The translations under genes were made by a program, and so were the position numbers. Below, one piece after another: positions 6,556-17,564 of a DNA stretch of 64,000 bases (position 1 is the stretch's first letter; every line of letters starts with the position of its first letter). The notes below the pieces were generated by a model. The model did no database searches, was not told where the DNA came from, and saw only the letters and a list, made by a program, of their open reading frames with translations. This DNA comes from Desulfofundulus thermobenzoicus (GTDB lineage: Bacteria > Bacillota > Desulfotomaculia > Desulfotomaculales > Desulfovirgulaceae): positions 1-64,000 of the forward strand of contig NZ_WHYR01000010.1 of the NCBI RefSeq assembly GCF_009428905.1. The letters are read 5' to 3'.

Positions 6556-9367
6556 AAAGGGCGTTAATACTGTTGTTTTGCAAAAGAATCCGGTACATTT
6601 TGCATGCCGCGTACATGTTCACGCGGTGATCAGTTCTGCCTAGATCTATGGAGGTCAGCTCCTTTATCTTCTTCAAACGGTATTTGAGCGTGTTCACGTG
6701 GATGTACAGTTTCCCGGCCGTATCGGCCAGGTTGCAATTGTTATCAAGGTAACATTCCAATGTATCCACGAGACACAGGTTATTTGTTTTATCATGCCTT
6801 ATTAACGGTCCGATTTGATTAGTAACGAAAGTGGTCAGCAGTTGCCTGTTTTCCTCGTGGAACAAAAACCCCAGCAAACCTGTGTCGTCGAAGTACAGCG
6901 GCTTATTCAGGTGTTTGTATAACCGTGCGATGGTGATGCACTGGCACGCCTCCAGAAAACCCTTACGGAAGTCCAGGAGGTCGGTTAATAAAGTGCTCAC
7001 CCCGACGACGAATGAATACTTTTTTGTGTAGCGCGAATAAAAGTCATCCATAAAGAGGGATAACAATCTCGCTATTTCTTCTCTGGAATGTTCCCCGGAC
7101 GGGTAAGCCAGGACAATTCCTTCAGGGCTGTTCATAAAAATGAATTTGGCTGGCATTTTGTGGGATACCGCAGCCAGCGATTCGGCAATAAGCCGTTTTT
7201 CAAGGAAAATCGGCTCCGCCGGATCGCCGTCCACGGGGGGACGGGAGTGCCGGTCATCGGAGTAGTCAATAATTAATAAGCGGTAGTTGGTATCGTTGCT
7301 CAAGCCCAGGTAGTTGGCCCGGTACAAAAGGTCGTCTTTCCGCTGCTGGTATTTTTCATCAATCAGCGCCTCCAAAATTTCACCTTTCAAAGATTGCTCC
7401 ACTTCAAGTGCACGGTTTGCATTTGCTATGGCCAGTGAAAAGGCCAGGGCCGATGACTCGGCGATATGTTTTTGCAACAGGGTGAAACCGTGAGTACCGG
7501 CAAATATAGACAAAAAGCCGACGATCTTGTCCCCGGCGATTAAAGGCACCGTGTGGCGCATAATATCTTCCGTTTCATGGTGAGAAAGGGGTGTCTTTTT
7601 CTCCATCAGTTCGTGATAAAAGTCGATAAATTCCGGATCATTCCTTTTGTCGTAGATGGTGTCAAAGCCGTGCTGGTTGGGATATTCAGCCAGCACGTTG
7701 CCTGCGCCGTCTTCAATCAGGAGGGGGCAGCCGGTATGTTGATGAACTGTACTGGCTATTTCATTGATTGTATTGTTATTCAGGACCTGGTGTAAAAGTT
7801 CGTTATGGATATTAAATGCGTTTTCCAGTAGTTTTTGAGTCTCCAGTAGTTGCTGGCTAAAATTTCTCAATTCTTTGACTGTTCTCTTTTCGTTTTGATA
7901 TAATTCCGCGTTTTTCATTACTATGGCCGCAATATCCATAAAGATTTGCATTATGACCAGGTTATTGCTGGGGATGTGTCCTTGTTCAGTATCTATCACC
8001 AGGGCGCCGATTAATTGATCCTGAAAGATTAAAGGAAGAATATATGGATTTATCAGACCATTATCCTTAGTCAACATAGTCAACATACTAAATTCAGAAA
8101 GGTTTATTTGGTTTGGCATTAATATTTTTGACATGGAAAATAAATTATAAAATTCGGCCAATGATTGTGACAGTTTACATTTTACTATCTCCGGCATATT
8201 TATTGATAAGTTAGGTTTAAAACAATTCTGTTCGGGAAAATACAAAAAAAAGCATCCTTTTTGGGCTTTGGTCAAAAACAGGGCTAGGTTGAGTATCTGT
8301 TCATTTAAATCCTCTTTTAAAGATGACTCGGTAATTTTGCGAATCGCATAATTTAATGAATTTGTTTCATCTATAAGCCGTTTTAAATCGCTGCTGGTCT
8401 GAATATGCAGAAGGGCGTTTTCTAAGGTGATGGAGATATGCGTCGCTATGCTTTCTATAATCCGAATGGTTTCTTTATCGGGATCGTCATTTAATAAAAA
8501 TAGATAACCTAATAATTTTTGTTTGCGAATCAAAGGAAAAGCCAATATATTGGATGAGCCGCAAAAAAGGCCGATTGTTGAGATGGATTGAGTATCTTTT
8601 AATTGTTTGATTATGTTTTGGTCGGCGAATTTCTTTAGCTGCAGAATTTGCTCTGGGGGCAGGGCCTTGCTTGAAACATGGTTGATTGAACCCAAAAGAG
8701 GGTTACGTACCATGAGTATATAATCATTTTCCGGATATAATGACTTGATTTTATCTATTAGCCAACTTAATAGCTCATTTATGGTATAATCGCTATTTGA
8801 AATGAGTGATATTTCATTTATTGTTCTGATGTGACGCAGTTCCTGATTTGTTTTGGTATATAACTTTGCGTTGATAATGGCAATAGCGGCATAATTGGCA
8901 AAGGCCATCAATAAATTGATATCGTCCTCATTGAATTGTTGATCAGGATCGGTAGTATGCACGTTTAAAGCCCCGATCGCCTGTTCCTGCCAAATTATGG
9001 GAACACCGACTACCGCCTTGATATTGTACTGCTCCAGCAGGGCGACCCGGCGGGGATACCGGGAATAATCGTTTAATACCATCGGTTTTTTATTTTCAAT
9101 TATCTGGTTGCCCAAGCTTTCCGAGGACAAAAGCTTTTTTTGTAGCAGTTGCTCGGTAACATTGTAAACAGACACGTATGTCGTTTCCTTGGTAAAATCA
9201 TCCCTCAGTAACAGAACTGAACTGTGCGCGTTCAATAATTCGGTGGCGTACTTTGTGATCAGGGATAAAACGGTTTTTAGATCCAGGCTGGAGATCAGTT
9301 CCTGTCCTAGATGAATCAGCATGTGATATTGCTTTAACTGCTTGTCTGTTTGTTTCGCGGTATTCAT
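6554..9367 (-). CDS. GAF-domain PucR/CdaR-type transcriptional regulator, 937 residues
   Basis: The C-terminus is the PucR helix-turn-helix: a conserved segment with TLECYLDNNCNLADTAGKL, then HVNTLKYRLKKIKEL, near residues 850-900. Upstream lie a first GAF domain (about 15-165), a second GAF-like domain (185-320), a third (345-490), a coiled segment near 495-525 and a CdaR-like sensory region (525-650). No membrane segments are seen. The ATG at 9367 follows GGGGTG. The N-terminal two thirds (about 7.7-9.3 kb) is far more A+T-rich than its neighbours, which hints at transfer. It converges on the PanB/MFS operon and is the likely ligand-responsive regulator of it. Confidence 0.82.
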   Translation of the reverse strand: MNTAKQTDKQLKQYHMLIHLGQELISSLDLKTVLSLITKYATELLNAHSSVLLLRDDFTKETTYVSVYNVTEQLLQKKLLSSESLGNQIIENKKPMVLNDYSRYPRRVALLEQYNIKAVVGVPIIWQEQAIGALNVHTTDPDQQFNEDDINLLMAFANYAAIAIINAKLYTKTNQELRHIRTINEISLISNSDYTINELLSWLIDKIKSLYPENDYILMVRNPLLGSINHVSSKALPPEQILQLKKFADQNIIKQLKDTQSISTIGLFCGSSNILAFPLIRKQKLLGYLFLLNDDPDKETIRIIESIATHISITLENALLHIQTSSDLKRLIDETNSLNYAIRKITESSLKEDLNEQILNLALFLTKAQKGCFFLYFPEQNCFKPNLSINMPEIVKCKLSQSLAEFYNLFSMSKILMPNQINLSEFSMLTMLTKDNGLINPYILPLIFQDQLIGALVIDTEQGHIPSNNLVIMQIFMDIAAIVMKNAELYQNEKRTVKELRNFSQQLLETQKLLENAFNIHNELLHQVLNNNTINEIASTVHQHTGCPLLIEDGAGNVLAEYPNQHGFDTIYDKRNDPEFIDFYHELMEKKTPLSHHETEDIMRHTVPLIAGDKIVGFLSIFAGTHGFTLLQKHIAESSALAFSLAIANANRALEVEQSLKGEILEALIDEKYQQRKDDLLYRANYLGLSNDTNYRLLIIDYSDDRHSRPPVDGDPAEPIFLEKRLIAESLAAVSHKMPAKFIFMNSPEGIVLAYPSGEHSREEIARLLSLFMDDFYSRYTKKYSFVVGVSTLLTDLLDFRKGFLEACQCITIARLYKHLNKPLYFDDTGLLGFLFHEENRQLLTTFVTNQIGPLIRHDKTNNLCLVDTLECYLDNNCNLADTAGKLYIHVNTLKYRLKKIKELTSIDLGRTDHRVNMYAACKMYRILLQNNSINAL

Positions 9368-9612
9368 TAACGCTCACCCCTGAGCCTTCTGGCAGAAATA
9401 ATTTGGTAATTATACAATGAAACCGGTGCAGGCACGGCGTTGTCCCGCTCACTCCTTGGCTTTCGCGTAAGATGCGCACCACAGCGAGCTTCGGGCCGGC
9501 TCTGGCTCGTCTTTCGGATTGCCATCGTTACTTTTACTATGCTTTCTTATTGTTTTTGCCCGATGTGATTCTGTCACGTTTCTAAAGACGATTTCCGTTG
9601 GCGTCCTCGGGA

Positions 9613-9711
9613 GCCCGGCACTCAATGGAGGACATAATCGCCCATAGGAACAGTTGTTCGCGTTGCTGTAGCTCATCGGCTTAGAAGCAGGAAAACAGTT
9701 GAGTGCCGGGC
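9613..9711. repeat. Hairpin module 1
   Basis: GCCCGGCACTCAA (9613-9625) pairs perfectly with TTGAGTGCCGGGC (9699-9711) across a 73-base interior. Related in ends and length to the modules at 9749-9840 and 58524-58620. Confidence 0.7.
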
Positions 9712-9748
9712 AACCTCCGCTCGCCGGGTGCTGTTACCGGCGCTTCGT

Positions 9749-9840
9749 CCGGCACTCACTGGCGTATAAGATCTTAGTAGTACTGTGGTATCAGTGTGAA
9801 ACCTGGCAGCAGAAGCAAAGTAATTTTTGGTGAGTGCCGG
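9749..9840. repeat. Hairpin module 2
   Basis: CCGGCACTCAC (9749-9759) pairs perfectly with GTGAGTGCCGG (9830-9840). Its interior shares TGGTATCA, an AAGTA-type word and the right flank GGTGAGTGCCGG with the module at 58524-58620, in the same order. This shows the two are homologous rather than chance hairpins. Confidence 0.7.
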
Positions 9841-9990
9841 ATCGTTCGCTTAAGGACAACGCCGTGCCTTTGCATTAACCACCGATTTCAGTGAAAACTT
9901 ACCTTTAAAATAAATATGCAAATGTGTCGTTTCTCACCGCTACGGCAAAAGAGGCTGTTGCTCTTGGTAATTGTTAAAGTTCATGGGATG

Positions 9991-10024
9991 AAGTTACGCT
10001 GTAGTAATAAGTTACGCTGTAGTA
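9991..10024. repeat. Two-copy tandem repeat, period 18
   Basis: AAGTTACGCTGTAGTA occurs at 9991-10006 and again at 10009-10024, separated by AT. It could be a footprint of insertion or a protein-binding direct repeat. No adjacent gene start explains it. Confidence 0.8.
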
Positions 10025-10087
10025 CTGGCCAGGTATTGTTGGTTATTTTTGGTTTCCGAGATCCTTCTTTAATTCCATCACCATAGC

Positions 10088-10118
10088 GGCCGTTTCCCAC
10101 CCCCGGTGGAAAACGGCC
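10088..10118 (-). terminator. Terminator-like stem after the chemoreceptor gene
   Basis: A 13-base stem with one G-T pair joins 10088-10100 to 10106-10118 around a 5-base loop. It lies 36 bases after the stop of the chemoreceptor gene on the minus strand. Only a weak T run follows, so termination strength is uncertain. Confidence 0.55.
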
Positions 10119-10153
10119 CCGTACGACCCTGTATTTCTACAGATGGAAGGCGC

Positions 10154-11950
10154 TCAAGCAAAGCGAAAGCGGGCAGCCAGGGCCTTTAATGATTCGGCCA
10201 GCTCATTCAAGCCGGCAGCCGCGGCACTCAGTTCCTCGACTGTAGCCGTTTGTTCCTGACTGGCTGCGGCCACATTTTCCACCGAAGCACTGATCTCCTG
10301 AACCACAGCTGCCGCATCTTGCATTTTTTCCGCCACTTCGCCCACCCGGCGGTTAATTTCCCGGAATGCGCCTCCCGCTTCGGCAACCACCTCCAGGCTG
10401 CGGTCCGCTTCCTGTCTAGCGGCGGCCATGGCGGCAACCACCTGGCTGATTTCGTTTTCGATTCCCCTCACAATCTCTCCGATTTCCTCTGCCGCCTGAG
10501 AAGACTGGCCGGCCAGCTTCCTTACTTCCTCGGCCACCACGGCAAAGCCCCGTCCATGTTCACCGGCCCGGGCCGCCTCGATAGCCGCATTCAAGGCCAG
10601 TAAATTAGTTTTATCGGTAATCCCGGTAATAAGAGCAACGATCTGGGAAATTTGACCGGAAGCCACCTGAAGACTGCCAACCACGGTGCCGATTTGTTCC
10701 GTTACTTCCCCGGTGACGCGGATCTGCTTTTCCGCCCGTTCAGCAGCTACCTGTCCCTTCTCGGCATGAGTGGCCATCTCTCTGGCCATTTCAGCCACCT
10801 GCTGAACCATCCGAGCAGCGTGCTGAGTACCATCTGCCACCTGGGTAATATTCGTGGTAGTATCGTTGGCAGCAGACGCCACTTGCTGCGCGCCGGCATT
10901 CAACTGACCGGCTGCTTCTGCCAGTTGATCGGAACTGCTCACCAAACGTTTTAATACGTCCCGCAGAACTTCCGCCATTTCGTTAAAGGCGGCGGCCAGC
11001 CGACCAGTTTCGTCCCGATTATGCACCACCAGATCCTGGCCGGTGAAATCACCTGCCGCTATCTCTGCCGAGCGTGCCTCCAGGAGAAGTATGGGCCGCC
11101 GGATTTTCAGGGTAATGTACATGGCAAAAGCCGTGCCTATCAAAATGGCCATTCCCGCCATGAGGACAGCCGCACTTCGGGTGCGGGCCACGTTAATTCC
11201 TGCCCGACCGGTTTCCGCCTGCACCCGACCGGAAAGCTGCCGGTTCAGGTCTTCGGTAGCTGCCAGAAATCCACTGATTTTCCCTCCATTCTGTTTAACC
11301 CACTCCCCTACAGCCACCTCGGCATCCCGGTTGTCTTTACCGGCCGCGGCCAACTCCAGGCTTTTGTCTTTAAGCGCGATCAGGCCCAGCATAGCCGCCT
11401 TTGCTTCCTTGAATTTCGCCTGCATATCCCGGTAAACCGCCTTCAGTTCATCTCCTTCCAAACAGGCTTCCAGGACGGCCAGCTGTTTTTCGGCCTGCTC
11501 CAGGGCCTGCCGGCAGTTGTCCTTTTCCTGGCTTGCCCCGGTTATAGCGTAGCCCCGGACGCCAATGGCAGCCTTCTGGGCCAGGACCAGTGCCCGGTCG
11601 GCTTCCAAAGCTGCCCGGACTTCCCCGTTGATCACGGCCAGATAGGCACTTTCTGTGCGGTTCAGGCCCAACAGGGTAACCGCCGCGGTGGTCACCAGTA
11701 GCAACAGGACCAGTCCGAACCCGGCGGCCAACTTCACCCCGATGCTGTAACGGACCCGGTTGACTGATTTGTAATAGGCGCAATCCCGGCATTGGCCGAT
11801 CTTTTCGGCCATGGTACCCTGGGTTTCGCCGCGGCACAAGGTGCCCGTCACCTTCCAGCACTCGGTGCCGCGGTTTTCTTTAAAGGCCGGGCAGGCCTGC
11901 CGCGTGGCCTCAGGACATTTTTCCACTTCCCAGCAGTTTTTTTGAGCCAT
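10154..11950 (-). CDS. Methyl-accepting chemotaxis protein with N-terminal two-CW cysteine cluster
   Basis: 598 residues. Before the first membrane helix (about 72-93) sits a compact cytoplasmic segment with seven cysteines (6, 12, 20, 31, 39, 54, 57), including CWEVEKC and ECWKV, the pattern called a two-CW domain. A helical extracytoplasmic sensor (about 94-255), a second helix (258-279), HAMP and a full signalling domain ([29 protein letters not shown]) follow. The cysteines may bind metal, an iron-sulfur cluster or act in redox sensing; none of this can be decided from sequence. The ATG at 11950 follows GAAAGGAG. Confidence 0.93.
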   Translation of the reverse strand: MAQKNCWEVEKCPEATRQACPAFKENRGTECWKVTGTLCRGETQGTMAEKIGQCRDCAYYKSVNRVRYSIGVKLAAGFGLVLLLLVTTAAVTLLGLNRTESAYLAVINGEVRAALEADRALVLAQKAAIGVRGYAITGASQEKDNCRQALEQAEKQLAVLEACLEGDELKAVYRDMQAKFKEAKAAMLGLIALKDKSLELAAAGKDNRDAEVAVGEWVKQNGGKISGFLAATEDLNRQLSGRVQAETGRAGINVARTRSAAVLMAGMAILIGTAFAMYITLKIRRPILLLEARSAEIAAGDFTGQDLVVHNRDETGRLAAAFNEMAEVLRDVLKRLVSSSDQLAEAAGQLNAGAQQVASAANDTTTNITQVADGTQHAARMVQQVAEMAREMATHAEKGQVAAERAEKQIRVTGEVTEQIGTVVGSLQVASGQISQIVALITGITDKTNLLALNAAIEAARAGEHGRGFAVVAEEVRKLAGQSSQAAEEIGEIVRGIENEISQVVAAMAAARQEADRSLEVVAEAGGAFREINRRVGEVAEKMQDAAAVVQEISASVENVAAASQEQTATVEELSAAAAGLNELAESLKALAARFRFA

Positions 11951-12024
11951 GGATGCGGTTTCTCCTTTCGCAAGATTTTTCCTTAAAAAAACATTTTAAT
12001 TTATCTCCGGGCTGTGTGCCAACC

Positions 12025-13548
<1,524 letters not shown>

Positions 13549-13916
13549 CGCCACCTCCCCGGTACCTTTCAACCACCTCTAGAATTTCATCCACATTCAG
13601 GGGCTTGGTGTAATAAGCGTCGCCCCCCGCCTCGAAAAAAGCATTTTTCTCCCGGGGGAAGGCATAAGAACTCACCGCCACCACCGGGATTTTCCTGGTC
13701 TCGGGCGCGTCCTTTAAAATCCGGGTGGCCGCGATGCCGTCCAGGCCGGGCAGTTGCAGGTCCATCAGGACCAGATCCGGCTTTTTGGTGCGGGCCAGGG
13801 CTATACCATTCTCCGCGTCGGCAGCCTCGAAAATTTCCACCCCATCCAGGAGCGCCAGGATGTCCCGCAGCAGCACCCGGTTTACCCCGTTGTCCTCCAC
13901 GATCAATATCTTCACG

Positions 13917-15374
13917 TTACCCCTCCGTTTCCCCTTGCTTCACCGGCAGTCTGACAAAAAAGGTGCTTCCCTTCCCCACGCCGGCGCTCTGCACCCAGAC
14001 CCGGCCGCCGTGGAGCTCCACCAGCCTTTTCACCAGCGCCAGGCCCAGCCCGGTACCTTCGTGCCTGCGGCTGTAACCTCCCTCAGCCTGGACGAAAGGC
14101 TGGAAGATGCGTTCCTGTTCGGAGGCGGGAATGCCGATCCCTGTGTCGGATACACTGATTACCACATACCGCTCCCTTTCTTCTTCCCCGGAACCGGCCG
14201 CCAGGTGAGCATCCAAAGCCACCCTTCCCCCGGCGGGGGTGAATTTTACCGCGTTGGCCAGGAGGTTGTAAATAACCTGCCTTAATTTCCGCTCATCCGC
14301 CGTGATTTCCGGCACGTCCTCCGCCACCGACCAGGAAAGCTCGATGCCGTGTTTTTTTGCCTTTTCGCGTACCATTAAAAGGCTGTTCTGGAAAATCTCC
14401 GGCAGGGAGAGGGTGGTTAAATCCAGTTCCATCTTCCCGGCCTCGATTTTGGAAAGGTCGAGGATATCGTTGATCAGGTCCAGCAGGTGCCGCCCGCTGG
14501 TGAGAATGTATTCCACGTAGGTTTTTTGCTTCTCCGTCAGCGGGCCGTAAAATTGCTTTTGCAGCACCTGGGCGAAACCAATCACCGCGTTTAAAGGGGT
14601 GCGCAGCTCATGGCTCATGTTGGCCAGGAATTCGGATTTCAGCCGGGAGGCGGTTTCCAGCTCCGCCACCAGGTGGTTGAGCCGTTCTTTCTGTTCGGCC
14701 AGGAGCCGGTTGTTTTCCTCGATTATCTCCAGGCGCTGGTAAAGAAAACCGCCCAGCATGGCCATCACAACTACAGCCAGGCCCGTGGAATAATAAATTT
14801 GCCTGCTCACGCGCCGGTGCAGGTCATAAATACTGGCCAGACGGCTCTGGCGGTCGGCCTGGACGATTTCTACGAGCTGGTCGATCTCACCGCGCAGGCG
14901 GTCCATTAATTTCTTTCCCTCCCTTTCCCGTGTCGACAGCTGCGCCGGGCTCAACCGGCCGTCAACCTCCTCCCGGCGCAAGACGCCCGGATCACCAACC
15001 CGGTCCAGCCAGAGATACGCGTCGTTTTTCACTTCCTCTAGTTTCCGGGCCGCCGGCGACCCCGGCGGAAAGAGCGAAAAGAGGGTGGAAAAATGCCGGT
15101 CTATCTCTTTTTTTCCTCCATTGTACGGCTCCAGAAAATCCTTTTCCCCGGTGAGCAGGTATCCCCGCACGCCCGTTTCCATATCCAGAAGACAGGTTTC
15201 CAGGGCTTCCACTTCGAACAGCACCTGGTAGCCTTCCTTGCCGATGGCGAAATAATGCGAGGACATTTCGTTCATCTTCCGCTGCAACCAGACGGTGTGG
15301 CCGGCAAAAAGAAGGATGGTCAAGACCAGAACGAAAACCAGCAAACGGCTGGGGTTTTGGAAAAGAAAGCGCAC
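13917..15374 (-). CDS. CHASE3-type sensor histidine kinase
   Basis: 485 residues. The first membrane helix is near 10-29. A helical extracytoplasmic region (30-195) with ETGVRGYLLTGEKDFLEPY, the hallmark of CHASE3 sensors, follows, then a second helix (196-217), a coiled linker, HisKA (MSHELRTPLNAVIGF, His near 260) and an HATPase domain (N box NLLANAVKFTP, DTGIGIP, GTGLGLALVKR). The start is GTG at 15374, seven bases after GGGGGAG; an ATG just upstream is out of frame. It heads the cassette kinase, receiver, receiver-HD-GYP. Confidence 0.92.
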   Translation of the reverse strand: MRFLFQNPSRLLVFVLVLTILLFAGHTVWLQRKMNEMSSHYFAIGKEGYQVLFEVEALETCLLDMETGVRGYLLTGEKDFLEPYNGGKKEIDRHFSTLFSLFPPGSPAARKLEEVKNDAYLWLDRVGDPGVLRREEVDGRLSPAQLSTREREGKKLMDRLRGEIDQLVEIVQADRQSRLASIYDLHRRVSRQIYYSTGLAVVVMAMLGGFLYQRLEIIEENNRLLAEQKERLNHLVAELETASRLKSEFLANMSHELRTPLNAVIGFAQVLQKQFYGPLTEKQKTYVEYILTSGRHLLDLINDILDLSKIEAGKMELDLTTLSLPEIFQNSLLMVREKAKKHGIELSWSVAEDVPEITADERKLRQVIYNLLANAVKFTPAGGRVALDAHLAAGSGEEERERYVVISVSDTGIGIPASEQERIFQPFVQAEGGYSRRHEGTGLGLALVKRLVELHGGRVWVQSAGVGKGSTFFVRLPVKQGETEG

Positions 15375-15654
15375 TTTTCATCTCCCCCGCAAAGAAAAAA
15401 TCGCCCGCGGACCTCTTCCGGGCAGGATTTCTTTAACATTAAATAGATAAGTAACCGGTTACAAGGCCACCCGGCAGATCTGCTGCCGGTATAAGGAAAA
15501 GGCACAGTTGCCCGTTATGTTCTTTGGGCCTGAACAACTTTCGAATGAAAATTATCCTGCTGGCCCTTTCCCGGAAAATATCTATTTCCCCTCCGGTGGC
15601 CGGAACAGAAATGGGTTCATAAGATATAACAGGAAACGGAAAGGAGTGATACCT

Positions 15655-16128
15655 TTGGCCAGCCAGCAGCAACTGGACCAGATTATCAGCGGCCTAAACC
15701 TGGACCTGTCCTGGGAGTATGCCGCCCTGATCCAGTACGTCCAGCACGCCAGCATGCTTACCGGCCCCGAGTATTCATACGTCATTCAGGAATTGCTGGA
15801 GCACGCCCGGCAGGAGCATGAACACGCCGTGATTATCAGCGACCTGATTCAATACCTGGGGGGTATACCCACGGTGGAAGTGGCCACCAGGCTCACCTCT
15901 TTGAATAATGTGGAAATGCTGCGCCAGGACCTGCAGGCGGAATACGACGCCATCCGCCGCTACCTGCAGCGCATCGAACAGCTGGAAGCACTGCACCTGT
16001 ACGACTCGGCACAAAAAATCAGAAACATTGTGGTGGTGGAACAGGAACACGCCATCGATCTGGAAAAGGCCCTGGGCATCCAGAAAGTGCGCCCGGCCTC
16101 CGCATATCCCTTCTCCCTAAACTCCTGA
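15655..16128 (+). CDS. Ferritin-like domain protein
   Basis: 157 residues starting at TTG 15655, eight bases after AAGGAG; an in-frame ATG at 15508 would add an unlikely 49-residue leader. It is a four-helix bundle with the ferritin ligand pattern: Glu in SWEYAALIQYVQHA, EHARQEHEH in helix 2, AEYDAIRRYLQR in helix 3 and EQEHAIDLEKALG in helix 4. This suggests a di-iron site for iron storage or peroxide/oxygen protection, as in bacterioferritin-like proteins of anaerobes. Monocistronic, with its own terminator. Confidence 0.85.
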   Translation: MASQQQLDQIISGLNLDLSWEYAALIQYVQHASMLTGPEYSYVIQELLEHARQEHEHAVIISDLIQYLGGIPTVEVATRLTSLNNVEMLRQDLQAEYDAIRRYLQRIEQLEALHLYDSAQKIRNIVVVEQEHAIDLEKALGIQKVRPASAYPFSLNS

Positions 16129-16143
16129 AATCCTCCATTTTCA

Positions 16144-16165
16144 CCGGCGGCAGCCGGATTTTTTT
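16144..16165 (+). terminator. Intrinsic terminator after the ferritin-like gene
   Basis: CCGGC (16144-16148), loop GGCA, GCCGG (16153-16157), then A and seven T. It starts 15 bases after the stop codon. Confidence 0.85.
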
Positions 16166-16180
16166 ATCCCGGTAAATATT

Positions 16181-17563
16181 TTATTGTGCTGTCATTGCTT
16201 CCTGCTGCCACAGCGGCAGCAGGATGGTGAAGCGGCTGCCCCGCCCGGGATGGCTTTCCACCAGGATCCTCCCGCCGTGGGCCTCCACTATTTCCCTGGC
16301 CAGGGAAAGGCCCAGCCCGAAACCCTTTCCCTGGCTGCGGGATGGGTCGCCCCGGTAAAACCGGTCGAATATCCTGGGCAATTCCCTTTCGTCAATACCC
16401 GGCCCGTTGTCGGCCACAAAAATGCCGGCCTCCCTTTTATTTTCAGCCACGGACACACCGACCACAACCTCGCCCCCGGGCCGGTTGTATTTGATGGCAT
16501 TGTCCACCAGTGCCCACAGGGCGCGGCGCAGGTAATACTCATCGGCAGCCACCACCGCCCGCTCCACCGGGCCCAGTTTCACCGTCACCTCTTTAGCGAT
16601 CACCCCGGCCTCCTGTACCGTCTCCCCGGCCAGTTCATCCAGGGGCAGCGGTGTGGTTCTCAGGGGCGGCCCGGCCTGCATGCGGGCCAGGAGTAAAAGG
16701 TCGTTGACCAGCCTCTCCATGACACTCACCGCCTTGGTCATGGCCTGGACGGATTCCTCCACCACTGCCGGGTCATCCTTTCCCCACCGGTTCAGCAAAC
16801 CGGTATAGCTTTTCAATACCGTCAGGGGTGTGCGCAGGTCATGGGAGGCGGCGGCCACAAATTCCTGCTGGCTGCGAAACCCCTGCTCCAGCCTGTCCAG
16901 CATCTGGTTAAAGGTCTGGGCCAGGGTATACAGCTCGTCCCGGGGACCGCGCAGGGCTATGCGCCGGCTGAGATCTGTGGTGCTGATCTGCCGGGCCGTC
17001 CGGATCAAACCCTGCACCGGTCTTAAGGCGGCCCGGGCAATCACCCACCCCCCGGCCACGGCCAGGACCACCCCGCCCAGGGCCAGCAACCCGAGAACAC
17101 CGGCCAGGGTCTTCAGAAAGTTTTCTTCCCTGCTCAGGGGACGGGCCACCTGGACCAGGGCGCCGCCCGCCAGTTCAGCCCCGGCCAGGAGCACTTTTTG
17201 CCCGCGCAAGCGGGTGATTACCGGCGGCCCGATGTAACCGGGGGCCAGAACGTCATTCCCCAGGGCCCGGGAACTGTTCAGCACCCGTCCATCGGGAGCC
17301 GTAATCTGCAACCATATGGTTCCGCTTTCGTCCTGGGCCGTCAGCTCCGGATCGTCCAGGTCCACATGATTAAATTCCTCCCTGTTTTCGTGCACAGGAC
17401 TGGTCAACTTTTGCACGGCGGCCACTGCCGCCTCCACTTCCCGGGCCGCCTCGGTCAGGAGCAAATGGCGCATAACCCAGAAGGCCGCCACACCGCAGAT
17501 AAACAGGATGGCCATTAAAATTGCGGCGTACCATAGGGTCAACCGCCAGGTAATGGAGCGCAT
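16181..17563 (-). CDS. HAMP sensor histidine kinase
   Basis: 460 residues from the ATG at 17563 (GGAGG nine bases upstream), which lies one base past the stop of the response regulator gene. Membrane helix 1 is near 10-30, then an extracytoplasmic sensor (31-150), helix 2 (about 155-178), HAMP, HisKA (SHDLRTPLTVLKSY) and HATPase (DNAIKYN, DNGPGIDE, GFGLGLSLAREIVEAHGG). This is the EnvZ/BaeS-like class. It pairs with the OmpR-type regulator. The facing PepSY-domain gene suggests an envelope signal. Confidence 0.92.
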   Translation of the reverse strand: MRSITWRLTLWYAAILMAILFICGVAAFWVMRHLLLTEAAREVEAAVAAVQKLTSPVHENREEFNHVDLDDPELTAQDESGTIWLQITAPDGRVLNSSRALGNDVLAPGYIGPPVITRLRGQKVLLAGAELAGGALVQVARPLSREENFLKTLAGVLGLLALGGVVLAVAGGWVIARAALRPVQGLIRTARQISTTDLSRRIALRGPRDELYTLAQTFNQMLDRLEQGFRSQQEFVAAASHDLRTPLTVLKSYTGLLNRWGKDDPAVVEESVQAMTKAVSVMERLVNDLLLLARMQAGPPLRTTPLPLDELAGETVQEAGVIAKEVTVKLGPVERAVVAADEYYLRRALWALVDNAIKYNRPGGEVVVGVSVAENKREAGIFVADNGPGIDERELPRIFDRFYRGDPSRSQGKGFGLGLSLAREIVEAHGGRILVESHPGRGSRFTILLPLWQQEAMTAQ

Positions 17564-17564
17564 G

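Larger units (their letters stand above)
9431..9868. mobile_element. MITE-like element with 15-base perfect inverted ends
   Basis: The left end GGCACGGCGTTGTCC (9431-9445) is the exact reverse complement of the right end GGACAACGCCGTGCC (9854-9868). The 438-base interior encodes nothing recognisable but carries two hairpin modules bounded by CCGGCACTCA/TGAGTGCCGG. TGCA flanks the left end directly and the right end after two T. Left-end sequence, including GCGCATCTTACGC next to the core, recurs at 21.09 kb. No transposase is present, so it would be a non-autonomous element or a composite of smaller repeats. Confidence 0.6.
9368..10153. other. 786-base gene-free stretch dominated by repeats
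   Basis: No credible coding sequence. It contains a MITE-like element with 15-base inverted ends (9431-9868), two internal hairpin modules (9613-9711 and 9749-9840), a tail motif (9883-9905) shared with 52.0 and 58.6 kb, an 18-base-period tandem repeat (9991-10024) and a terminator-like stem (10088-10118). A minus-strand frame over 9449-9676 is rich in Arg/Ser/Pro, has no family features and crosses the repeat boundary, so it is not called. Confidence 0.7.

Noticed and set aside
9449-9676. Small minus-strand open frame within the repeat region
   Set aside because: It overlaps the inverted end and hairpin module of the repeat element, is Ser/Arg/Pro-rich, and has no ribosome site.
9613-9840. 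Integron attC sites or a CRISPR array
   Set aside because: The hairpin modules have the right length for attC but lack the RYYYAAC/GTTRRRY core sites, and no integrase is present. Repeats are not evenly spaced with unique spacers as in CRISPR.
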